The notes: a model not told the origin generated them from the sequence alone. Positions 1 to 7,322 are shown, counted from the first letter of the stretch. The stretch is DNA of 11,996 bases from Phoronis ovalis (GCA_028565635.1 JAOXYB010048558.1:1-11996), one strand, 5' to 3'. Made by a program: numbers and translations.

Positions 1-7
1 AATAGAA

Positions 8-21
8 GTGCCACCTAGTGG
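8..21 (-). promoter_or_regulatory. CTCF-like motif (divergent left copy)
   Basis: Read on the minus strand the bases are CCACTAGGTGGCAC, which fits the bilaterian CTCF core as I remember it (CCRSYAGRKGGCRS). The core is nearly palindromic, so strand assignment rests on the flanking GGCAC. A matching site on the plus strand lies at 1114-1129. A motif match alone does not show binding, and the sequence could equally be the end of a repeat element. Confidence 0.3.
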
Positions 22-526
22 AAAAAAATAAAACTAATTTGGAAACCTGTCACAACTGTGCTCTGTATCCGCCCCTGTTCATGATAAATACTACGGAAAC
101 TTATTTAGTAAACAGGTGCTAAATACATGATAACACATTAGCTGTGGAGTGTTACATGAAATCAACTGAAGCTTACCAGAAACATACGTACAACTGTGTA
201 CATAGAAGAAGTATTACTATTTGTTAACTAACAGAAACACCTAGTTGGCAAATATATACTGTATGGGTACTGTATTGATACCCTTTGGAAGACCAAAAAT
301 TGAAAAATGATACCAAGTAGAATTTGAATTTCAACTTTTCGTCAAGAAAAAATTAATAGCAAAGATCTCTCAAGCCTTCTTGGATAGCTAATTTAACAGT
401 GACTGCGTACATCACCAGAATTAGGAAAAAAAACCCTCCAATTTCACCTGTTTCAAATGCTCCAATATTTATCGATGCGATTAAGACCGGGAATAAATAC
501 ACCTTCCCGTGGGCCTTCCCTGGATA

Positions 527-643
527 CCCTAAACAAGATTAGGTACGTACGTATGCAATGCAAACACATCCCTAAGCAAGACCATACCGTAAATTTAACC
601 CTATAAGCCAACAACGTGGTGAAAATGACCCTAAGCAAGACCA
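527..643. repeat. three dispersed copies of a 15-bp motif CCCTAAGCAAGACCA
   Basis: Copies lie at 527-541 (diverged, CCCTAAACAAGATTA), 570-584 and 629-643 (both exact). Copy starts are 43 and 59 bp apart, so this is a loose cluster rather than a regular array. An 87-codon minus-strand open frame (453-716) crosses the cluster but resembles no protein I know. I read the region as repeat-derived and non-coding. Confidence 0.5.
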
Positions 644-662
644 GGGTTAAAAACCATACCAT

Positions 663-995
663 TTTTGGCGAAAATTGCCAACTTTCTAAGTAGTATACTA
701 TACCTGTATACGGCACTTTTGCCTGCTTTTTGAACTATATATGACATCATGAAAGGTAACTTGCGCTTGCGCAACCGGAAGCTATTAATTCCCGCCAGTT
801 TTTAACGTTTTTGGCGCGCATTTTAACGGTTTTAAAAACCGTTACGATTTTGGCGCCATTTTTTCGTTTGTTTATAACTTCTGTTGTATTAACGTTAGAA
901 CAATGAAATTAAAATCGTAATTAAATGTTACTATAGTTTTTAAAATTATGACATTAATATCGTGATATTGCCCCCAGGTGTCGTGTTTTGGCGCC
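663..995. promoter_or_regulatory. cluster of E2F-like sites
   Basis: Five E2F-like sites fall within 333 bp: TTTTGGCGAAAA (663-674), TTCCCGCCA (about 789-797), TTTTTGGCGCGC (808-819), and TTTTGGCGCC at 848-857 and 986-995. The last two are paralogous copies in a tandem repeat, so they are not independent. CpG and GC are locally high for this AT-rich window. The patch could be a promoter for an off-window minus-strand gene or for the receptor gene, but no adjoining first exon was found. Confidence 0.3.
742..782. promoter_or_regulatory. candidate core promoter patch: ATF/CRE-, NRF1- and ETS-like sites
   Basis: In 41 bp there is TGACATCA (742-749, ATF/AP-1-like), the near-palindrome TTGCGCTTGCGCAA (761-774, NRF1-like) and ACCGGAAGC (774-782, ETS-like). 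NRF1 and ETS sites close together are typical of TATA-less animal promoters. That they mark a promoter here is inference. No transcription start or downstream ATG exon could be assigned on either strand. Confidence 0.3.
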
Positions 996-1129
996 ATTTC
1001 TTATTTTGTTTGTAACTTCTACACTATTAATGTTTAACTTAGATCATTGGAATTTAATTTATAATTAAATGTTGCTATGTTTTTTTAAATTATAACGTCA
1101 GTAACATCATATTGCCACCAGGTGGCGTG
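848..1129 (+). repeat. diverged tandem duplication, 138-bp period
   Basis: Unit 1 (848-985) and unit 2 (986-1129) both begin TTTTGGCGCCATTT. They continue through matching AT-rich blocks (TTTGTTT.TAACTTCT, TAATTAAATGTT.CTAT, TTTAAATTAT) and end in a CC.CCAGGTG.CGTG block. Many substitutions and small indels separate the copies, so the duplication is not recent. A short inverted repeat, AACGGTTTT/AAAACCGTT, lies just upstream at 825-843. Confidence 0.75.
1114..1129 (+). promoter_or_regulatory. CTCF-like motif at the end of tandem unit 2
   Basis: GCCACCAGGTGGCGTG matches the CTCF core at every constrained position I can recall. The equivalent stretch in unit 1 (970-985, GCCCCCAGGTGTCGTG) has lost several of these bases. 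With the site at 8-21 it forms a divergent pair flanking the promoter-like patch. A repeat-end origin is the main alternative. Confidence 0.35.
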
Positions 1130-1476
1130 CTTGTTCATTGAAATTCGAAGAAAATATTAGCAAATACTTTCTGTACTTCAGTAGTTTTTGATTTTTTTTT
1201 CAACTTTGCTGTCTTGTGCAGTACTTACTGCATTTAAATACATCATGGGATTAAGTTGAAAGCCATCAGTAGAATGGAAAAGTTCAAGATCTGATAATGG
1301 TTTTCGCTTTGTATATGTATTTATGCCTCTGTATTATATTTTAAAAGTTTGTAAAACAGAAATGGTACAGCCGCCTGACACTGTGAATCCTCGGAATTCT
1401 TGTTTGTCTGGGTCTACCAACTATATTTTAGATGCAGTGCCATAATTGATTACTGTTCAAATTATATTATTTTAAG
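1130..1476. other. presumed intron or upstream sequence, no exon recognised
   Basis: This stretch lies directly upstream of the first recognised receptor exon. The plus-strand ATGs examined soon meet stops. One at about 1302 opens a short hydrophobic frame (MVFALYMYLCLC...) that looks faintly like a signal peptide, but the plausible joins to 1477 either create a stop or need weak sites. Nothing is called. Confidence 0.4.
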
Positions 1477-1647
1477 GAACCAGTATTTCTGATGTGGAAT
1501 GTGAAGCATGCGTGCCTGGTGTGACATACTCGGATACATGTTCCTCTACTGAAACTTGCAAACATGTCACAAGCTGTGAAGATTTGGGTCTGTACTTGAT
1601 AGAAACCGGAACTCTAGAAAAAGATGCTATCTGTGGCAATAAGTCAG
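1477..1647 (+). CDS. receptor exon: six-cysteine TNFR repeat (p75NTR-like)
   Basis: The acceptor is TTTTAAG|GA and the donor CAG|GTACAA; both ends are phase 1, as is usual for extracellular modules. The peptide contains CEACVPGVTYSDTC and then TETC, TSC and AIC, giving six cysteines in TNFR-repeat spacing. The SD.. SSTE.CK..TSC..LGL run resembles the last repeats of p75NTR (TNFRSF16) more than TNFR1. The exon ends NKSG, which contributes an N-glycosylation sequon only if the next residue is ignored, so glycosylation is not claimed. The frame stays open beyond the donor to a stop at 1788-1790, so intron retention would give a soluble product. Confidence 0.85.
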
Positions 1648-4600
1648 GTACAATAGGTGGAACGTTAATTACTTCGGTCACCCTAGTGCTGCCAATCTCT
1701 CCTAAGTATGAACATCAAATTCATCATTTATGTGTACATCTTTCTGTATATGTGGAAATAAGCGTATCACACACCACTTGTAGTATATAGTATATGTTAC
1801 AAAGTTGTTACAAAATATAGAACTAAGAAACTGCATGAGGATGTTTCAAAGTTCCGAACGACAAAAAAACATTCATGCATATAATTTGGCTGACAAAAAT
1901 AGTAAGTACTGTATTCTTTGCTAAATTAATTAAGATAAACATATTGAAATAATTCTGTAAGATGCAATTTACTATAGTAAAAATCGGCAACGTTATGAAG
2001 TTTTAATTTTTTAAAATAAAAATGCAATCGGGCTCTTAATTGTTTAACTGTTACACGGTAAGCACAGCTCTTTAAATTTATTCAGTTGTAAATGCATTTA
2101 TAAAAAGAATGTAACGTCTTGCAAGACGTCAACTCTGATGATGAAGACACAAACATCTATATGTAGAAAATTTTTGCATTTTTAAGCGGTAAATTTATGC
2201 AAATAATAGTAATGATAATCCCTTACACTTACAATAACGCTTATTCTAGGGCAGCCGGGGTTTTATTTTTTCAAAAACAAGTTTGAACTCAGTAAAGTAA
2301 CTCAATAAAGTATCAGAATACTGTTTGTAACACATTATGGAAACGCTTAATTTATTAATTAATATCTGATCCTAATTAGCAAGCCAGTCATGTTTTTACA
2401 GTAGCTACCTGGTAGGGAAAATTTCCAAGCAATCTGAAAATTATACTAAAAATAAGTTGGTAGCCAAAATTTGAGCAGCTAGCTTGTAAAATAGCGTTTT
2501 GTAAGATCAGATGCTAACATATTTATTTATGTATTCTTACGCTGCAAGCTGGAGTACTACAAAATTCTTCTGTTCCAAGCCAGCAGATATCTCTATTAAA
2601 ACGGATATTTTTAAGGACAGATCAACCGTACGTGTTGCCTATTTGGTTCCCATATCCATGTTGTTGTTTTGATAAATTTTGGTGTTGAAACCATTTACTG
2701 ATTTGGCTCTCACTGCCTAAGTTTCATTCTAGTTGATGTACTAGCCTATTTAGTTGTCTGCGTTGCACCTTTTCCAGCATTTGTACAATATATCTTTCAT
2801 ATAATAGGTTGACCAAGCTTGCACAACATAGTCCAAATGTCCTGGCCAAGTGTGGTCTTTCGCAGGTAATGTTCATTACTTTGAACGGTGGTGCATCACC
2901 CTTGATCTACTTACAACTTTTGTGCAGCCAGAAAATCGACCTGTTTGCCTGACTTTACTTTCGCTTTTTGCAAGCAATCGATTGAGCACTAGGAATACCT
3001 TTTACATTAACAATGACACTGTCTGGCGCTAATTCCTCACTGTACTCCTTAGCTTCAAAATTTCGGTTCTCAAAACTCGAACTGGGGTTCTCATTTGTAA
3101 CCAAATCTTGCCTAAGCTGATCAATCACAAAATTAATTGTACTCTTCCTAATATAAGATGGCAAGAGCTCACGTAAACCTACACGTAACCCACCGCCAAG
3201 CTCTTAACGTAATTACACTTAACATTATTACACTTAACTATATTGCACAATTGTTATATAACTGGAAGTAAATACTATCAAGCCTTGATACAAAATCTAC
3301 ATTACGAAAGTAAATTCATTTACCTACTTGATAGATACTAATATTGTTGTATAAATGTTTACTCCTGACTAACTATTTTCCTTAATATATACACTAATTA
3401 TTTTTTCAGATATCACCATAAGCTGACAATATATATATAGGGATAAGATATTTATAGGGATAGTTTTCCGTAAAATAAGCCGTGGACGATCTATAAAAAA
3501 ATTGCTCTTTTTGTGGCTTCTTTTGAAAGTTTGGCTCTATGAAGCAACAGTGCGGAATAGTACACATTACGCGCTGCATTAAACTAAAAAATCAACAAAA
3601 TTTCATTCCACAATTTACAGTTACTAATAAGAAACGCAAGGTTATATTTTTGTGCCTTGTACAGTGTTTTGGAACAATACCTATGTGGCGTATTTACGGA
3701 ACATTTCGGTATACTTTGATCGGTGACTTTTCATATATATAATTATTTCTTTCTGGCGTTTTCTTGCAAAATGCTACATTTACAAACTAGTGTTACTTTT
3801 ATTTATCTGTGCATCCGTGATTTAATTACAATATATGTTTTGCAGATAAAGATTTGAAGAAGAAATTTTCAATTGGTGCTAAATCACAAGGATTAAGTGC
3901 TGCATCAATTATTGGCATAAATATCGGTGTAGTTGTTGTCATAATTATTATTGCTAGTGGGACAATATATTGCATATTTAGAAGACGCAGAAAAACTTGC
4001 AAATTCTTTATTAAGTATTTTGTCAGTGGTTCTGGGTTAAGTTCATCTAACAGTTTCCTTGATGACAGTCTATACGAATATATTGAATTAAGTGGCTGTG
4101 ATATCGATGACGTTGCTTATGAAAGTGGTTCAACAGCGTCAACAGACAATGTAGACTTAACTGGAAGGAATGTTACAGGTACTTGTGTCATTTCTAATAG
4201 TTTTATGCACATCTAGTCTGTTTGCGTCTTTGAGTTATAAACTAATACATATTACTCATTGTATTTCTTAAGCTCATGTACCATAAACAATCTTGATGCA
4301 ATCTATTACTATCTACAGGTTATGAGGATTTTCTATTTTCGCGAAGTCTTTAGATATGGTTACTTCTTTAAAACTGAAGGTTTTGCATATCCTTATGTTT
4401 CAGATGCTACTGCTGTTGTTATGTCTACACAGAGTGAAATAAGGAACTCGGCCCTGCTCAATGAAAGTCAGAATGAATATGATGGTGTACCAGGTACGAG
4501 TTGTGATAACTATTGGAATCTTAAATGTATATACCTCCATATTCACTATGTGGTTATATGTGACACGCCAATGAAAGTAATTTGGAGAATAGACGATCGA

Positions 4601-7322
4601 GTGCTAAAACGCTATAGAAATACGAGACGTTATTTATGGAAAGCGAGAAGGGACCACCCCTATTATTACACATTTTGCATTGAATTTCTTGGTTTCGGCG
4701 GTTATTTATTAACAAGCGGGAAATAGGTTCCGTTATCTAATAAGCGGTAAATTTAACTTTAATAAACGCAGGAATATTGCCGGGGCCGATAGTTATTTGC
4801 AGAACTGCCTAACAGTATATTGGGGTTGCTTTCCCAAGATACGAATTTTTGTTTTTCAGCACAAAAAGAACTCATAAGAAGAAATCGAATGTTTTTCATA
4901 GAGCATTTAGAAGTTGATGGTGTTATAGCTTATTTACAAGCTAAAGAGATTTTCACCAATCATATCGCTGAAAAAATTAAGGTGAGAGTTAACCTGATGA
5001 TGCATTTCCCGTGTGTAGGCTTCTGAATGTGTGCATAAAATAGCAACTCACATGTCGAGGTAAGTAAAAGTTGTTCCAATCGGGTTGCCTCAATTATTTC
5101 AGTGATCCACTAGTGATGTCGGATGAAAGTTACGAGTATTTTTTATAACTTCAACTGTCTTTCTTTGAATTCCTTCCTTTTTTCATTGCTGTACTTATTT
5201 ATTTGTTTATTATATACAACTATAAATTCGTGTGTAATTATTTAATGTTTCTTCTTTTATAGTTAGAGAATAAAACAACACTAGACCGAGTCAGTACATT
5301 TCTAGATATGCTTCAGAGACGAGGACCCGATGCATTTGAAATATTTTATGATGCTCTGATATACACAAAACAATATCATGTAGCTGATGTACTGAAACCA
5401 GATAAAGCCCCTAGCAAACCATCCATCACAGCTTTCCTTGAAAATGGGAGGCAACTCTCACACCTGATACAAACAAGTGGTGATGAATTGGGCGCCAGTG
5501 ATGTACATAAGATGAGAGGTGAGTTTTGGTTCAAATGGATCCGGAGGCATTTAGTAACTATAACTAGAAATCTCGCCTGACTACTACTTGTGCAGACAGG
5601 ATGAAACTGCACTTTTAACTTAAAAGTTAATCGCGTTGTCTTTTTTAAAGATACGTAACTTACTGAGTAAATTTAGTTGATTAAAACACAGTATATAAAA
5701 TGTTATCGTAACTAATTGTATGTCCATAGCGGTGCGTTTTCAGTTTTGTGATATTATGTGCTTCAATCTGATAATAGTAAATTCTATTTGAGGCTTAGAT
5801 TTTTGTAGATCTCATTTATTACCATGTAGCTGCTTGTAGGAGGTTTAAATTCTCTGGTTTATGTTGAAAGGAGCCGGCTAGTAGTTTAAAACATTCAATG
5901 AAGGTGTGGGACAGATTGTAACGTTTCCCAATACAGACAACATGAAAATGTTGGCAACGATACTCTGCACTATATTGCCTCAGATTTGTGTCCTTTTTAA
6001 TTACTAATAACTGATTTTCAGTCGTTTACATCTTGTTGTTTACATCTTGTTGTTTACATCTTGTTTCAGGTGAACAAGATGTTGGCGAGTTGCAAAGCAC
6101 AGAGAGATTGAATCCACTTTCAAACAGTAATATATTTTTTTTATGGAATTACATATCTTCTAAATGTTCTGTTTCAGTAGATCTTATTATCTTATTGTGC
6201 TTCAATGTAATAGTACGTTCTGACACTTTTGCGTAAAGTGCCATAATTCTTAATTATATCAAAGAATAGTTTTATTGAATTATTTTATCCCGTTGCAATT
6301 GTATCATCAGTAACAAACAAATCTATATATTTTGCCTTTTTTGCCCATAGGTCCATCCCGCCTAACATTTTCTCAATTCTTTGCGAGAACAGATTGGACA
6401 CAGAGATTACGGTTGTTCCCAGGTAAATGGTACTGTTTGTCCCATAATGATCACATTAAAATAATAAGAAGTTAATAAATACAAAAGTGAAAACGAGATA
6501 GACACCTAATGCAAATCGTTTTATCTAAAAGGTTCCCGATACTCAATTTCACAAAAAAAAGCATGTTTTACCTGTCAACCCACCTGATGGGCAAGTTATT
6601 TTACTACCGTTGCAATATGAAAAAAATAACTTTGCACGTAATATATCAAAAATGATATAATTATTTACCAATAAATTGGCTATTTTGAAATGTATCTATT
6701 CATAGTATATGCAGGTGGCTATTTTGTTTCCACTTTGGTATATTCAGTGCTTTGAAAACGTTTTATTTTTCTCAAACTTATTTTAAGAATTATTTTACAC
6801 TATACCTTATGGAACAAAGAGTAATGACGTATAGGACACCACCTGTGATCAGCTAAAATAAAAAGAATTTAAGTTTGCAAATGTTGTAGGAATTGTTAAT
6901 AATGCTTTAGAAATTATTACTTTCAAATTTGAAAATCTAATATATATATTTATGCATTATAATTTTTTTTTATTATGATGTTTTTTTTTTTGTTTTTAGG
7001 CTTTTCCAGATGGACAACATTAAGTATAAGACTAAGGAGATGGTATATGAGGTAAAATTAGAGACAAAGTCAAAATATTATTATTGCATGTATTTAAAAA
7101 ACTTACTTTTGAGTATTGGAAATATTAACAAAACTCTGGAACACCCACTACTAGTATCCCTTGATTAGCAATAAATGCGTCATCTTTTTTATGCAACATC
7201 ATCTCCAATTAGCTGTATTGTACTAAGTTTTCCTTGCTTCTTTATAGGCGATTCGAAAGTGGCATGAAGTTGCTGGGGACAGGTTACAGACTGTGGAGGG
7301 GACAGTAATACTAGAAGTGTGA
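1477..7322 (+). CDS. TNF-receptor-superfamily protein with cytoplasmic CARD and death-domain-like tail (5' partial, 9 exons)
   Basis: Proposed join: 1477-1647, 3846-4178, 4404-4493, 4860-4981, 5263-5518, 6070-6126, 6351-6429, 7000-7051, 7248-7322, giving 411 residues plus a TGA. It is incomplete at the 5' end because exon 1477 begins in phase 1, so signal peptide and earlier cysteine-rich repeats are missing. The visible order is TNFR cysteine-rich repeat (residues 1-57), transmembrane helix (about 76-102), acidic/serine linker (103-198), CARD (about 200-285), linker (286-343) and death-domain-like segment (about 344-411). The family relation suggests a type I membrane receptor, with the ectodomain binding a TNF- or neurotrophin-like ligand and the CARD recruiting a caspase-2/9-like partner. 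The first four junctions keep one continuous phase at clean GT-AG sites. The weak points are the 6430 donor and whether the CARD exons form a separate gene starting at 4421. I know no standard vertebrate TNF receptor with a CARD. Confidence 0.7.
2114..2129. repeat. perfect 16-bp palindrome ACGTCTTGCAAGACGT
   Basis: The sequence equals its own reverse complement over all 16 bases, with no loop. Pairing stops at 2113/2130. It could be a dimer-type binding site or part of a degraded inverted-repeat element. It has no visible partner elsewhere in the window. Confidence 0.6.
2955..3204 (-). pseudogene. possible coding relic antisense in the receptor intron
   Basis: A minus-strand frame is open for about 83 codons from just after a stop near 3205. 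It has a protein-like composition: an amphipathic start (LRELLPSYIRKSTINFVI) and a charged middle (ENRNFEAKEYSEELAPDS). It ends CKKRK then stop, after which another frame continues open for about 14 codons (KSGKQVDFLAAQKL), as if frameshifted. I recognise no family. At this base composition an open frame of this length is not rare, so it may be chance. Confidence 0.2.
3846..4178 (+). CDS. receptor exon: transmembrane helix and juxtamembrane cytoplasmic region
   Basis: The acceptor TTTTGCAG|AT and donor ACAG|GTACTT are phase 1 at both ends and join the cysteine-rich exon as ...NKS-G/D-KDLKKK. The hydrophobic run ASIIGINIGVVVVIIII and onward (fragment residues about 76-102) is followed directly by RRRRK, the classic stop-transfer of a type I membrane protein. 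The cytoplasmic part is rich in Ser, Asp and Glu (SSSNSFLDDSLYEYIELSG) and contains YEYIEL, a tyrosine sorting or docking type motif. Frame reading past the donor reaches TAG at 4214-4216, which would give a tailless receptor if the intron were retained. Confidence 0.85.
4404..4493 (+). CDS. receptor exon: Ser/Asn/Glu-rich linker (30 codons)
   Basis: The acceptor TATGTTTCAG|AT and donor CCAG|GTACGA leave both ends in phase 1, so the exon can be skipped without breaking frame. It encodes DATAVVMSTQSEIRNSALLN followed by ESQNEYDGVP and a split Gly/Ala codon. An internal ATG (4421) could be the start of a separate CARD gene if the receptor link is wrong. The same frame is open on both sides of the exon, from the 4259 region to a stop at 4724, so retention of the next intron would give a 77-residue alternative tail without a CARD. 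Confidence 0.65.
4860..4981 (+). CDS. receptor exon: N-terminal half of the CARD
   Basis: The acceptor GTTTTTCAG|CA is phase 1 and the donor ATTAAG|GTGAGA is phase 0. The peptide AQKELIRRNRMFFIEHLEVD is followed by GVIAYLQAKEIFTNHIAEKI and a Lys. From memory it aligns with caspase-2 CARD helices 1-3 (an H/QKE.L..NR start, then an L...L...D/EI.T pattern) and with the RAIDD pattern of a tyrosine-leucine helix before a GI.T.NHI-like turn. The intron splits the domain after helix 3. There is no start codon upstream in the exon, which argues against this being a first exon. Confidence 0.85.
5263..5518 (+). CDS. receptor exon: C-terminal half of the CARD plus tail
   Basis: The acceptor CTTTTATAG|TTA is phase 0 and the donor AGAG|GTGAGT is a strong consensus in phase 1. 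It contains DMLQRRGPDAFEIFYDAL, the hallmark CARD helix 4-5 element (L..LP.RGP.AF..F..AL) of caspase-2 and CRADD. TKQYHVADVL follows, like the caspase-2 TKQ.HL.D.L end. A Pro/Ser-rich run (KPDKAPSKP) and a polar linker through VHKMRG come after the domain. The CARD as a whole is about 85 residues, the normal length. Confidence 0.9.
6024..6065 (+). repeat. 14-bp tandem repeat, three exact copies, abutting a splice acceptor
   Basis: GTTTACATCTTGTT is repeated exactly at 6024-6037, 6038-6051 and 6052-6065, followed at once by the acceptor TCAG|GTGAA (6069/6070). The array therefore is the pyrimidine-rich and branch-point region of the intron before the 6070 exon. Identical copies imply a recent expansion. 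Confidence 0.9.
6070..6126 (+). CDS. receptor exon: short acidic linker between CARD and death-like region
   Basis: Only one frame is open here. Phase 1 from 5518 gives GEQDVGELQSTERLNPLSN with a split Ser/Asn codon and donor AACA|GTAATA. The frame continues open to 6236, so a longer form ending at the donor GTAAAG (6233), or one with a 51-bp mini-intron (6127-6177) removed, is possible. Either would shift the next exon to a different frame (IPPNIF...). I prefer the short exon because it feeds phase 1 into 6351. Confidence 0.5.
6351..6429 (+). CDS. receptor exon: putative death-domain helices 1-2, alternative donors 6423/6430
   Basis: The acceptor is TTGCCCATAG|GT, phase 1. The peptide SRLTFSQFFARTDWTQRLRL contains the L..F....DW pattern typical of death-domain helices 1-2 (compare RAIDD and FADD, where a D/EW ends the helix 1 region). 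The better donor GTAAAT at 6423 leaves phase 1 and makes the last exons read FSRWTT.. to an early TAA at 7306. A weaker donor GTACTG at 6430 leaves phase 2 and opens the death-domain-like frame. I chose 6430 on protein grounds. A frameshift or both isoforms are possible. Confidence 0.5.
7000..7051 (+). CDS. receptor exon: putative death-domain helix 3-4 region
   Basis: The acceptor follows a long T tract (TGTTTTTAG|G) and the donor is GAG|GTAAAA. In the favoured frame it reads LFQMDNIKYKTKEMVYE. This resembles the death-domain D.I..I.....R..V...L stretch between helix 2 and helix 4. In the alternative frame it reads FSRWTTLSIRLRRWYMR, with no resemblance to a domain I know. Confidence 0.6.
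7248..7322 (+). CDS. receptor last exon: putative death-domain helices 4-5 and stop
   Basis: The acceptor is CTTTATAG|GC. In the favoured frame it reads AIRKWHEVAGDRLQTVEGTV then ILEV and TGA (7320-7322). Joined to the previous exon, EMVYEAIRKWHEVAGD matches the death-domain helix 4 pattern (..V...L..W....G..AT...L..AL). The protein then ends about where helix 6 should begin, so the domain is short. The other frame stops at TAA 7306-7308. Confidence 0.6.
   Translation, partial: AIRKWHEVAGDRLQTVEGTVILEV

Larger units (their letters stand above)
1648..3845 (+). other. large first visible intron of the receptor gene (2198 bp)
   Basis: This is AT-rich and far larger than the other introns of the gene (196-570 bp). 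I found no additional cysteine-rich exon in it. It contains an exact 16-bp palindrome (2114-2129, ACGTCTTGCAAGACGT), a doubled ATTACACTTAAC (3212-3238) and a minus-strand open frame at 2955-3204 that may be a decayed coding relic. Nothing else stands out. Confidence 0.55.

Noticed and set aside
453-716. 87-codon minus-strand frame
   Set aside because: It overlaps the repeated CCCTAAGCAAGACCA motifs, has no recognisable domain, and looks repeat-derived.
1302-1350. MVFALYMYLCLC.. as the receptor signal-peptide exon
   Set aside because: It is only about 15 codons before a stop, and the plausible donor joined to 1477 creates an in-frame TGA.
2850-3032. Plus-strand frame in the large intron as an extra receptor exon
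   Set aside because: It lacks TNFR cysteine spacing and no phase-1 splice pair frames it.
5376-5612. 78-codon minus-strand frame opposite the CARD exon
   Set aside because: It is an antisense shadow of the coding exon 5263-5518.
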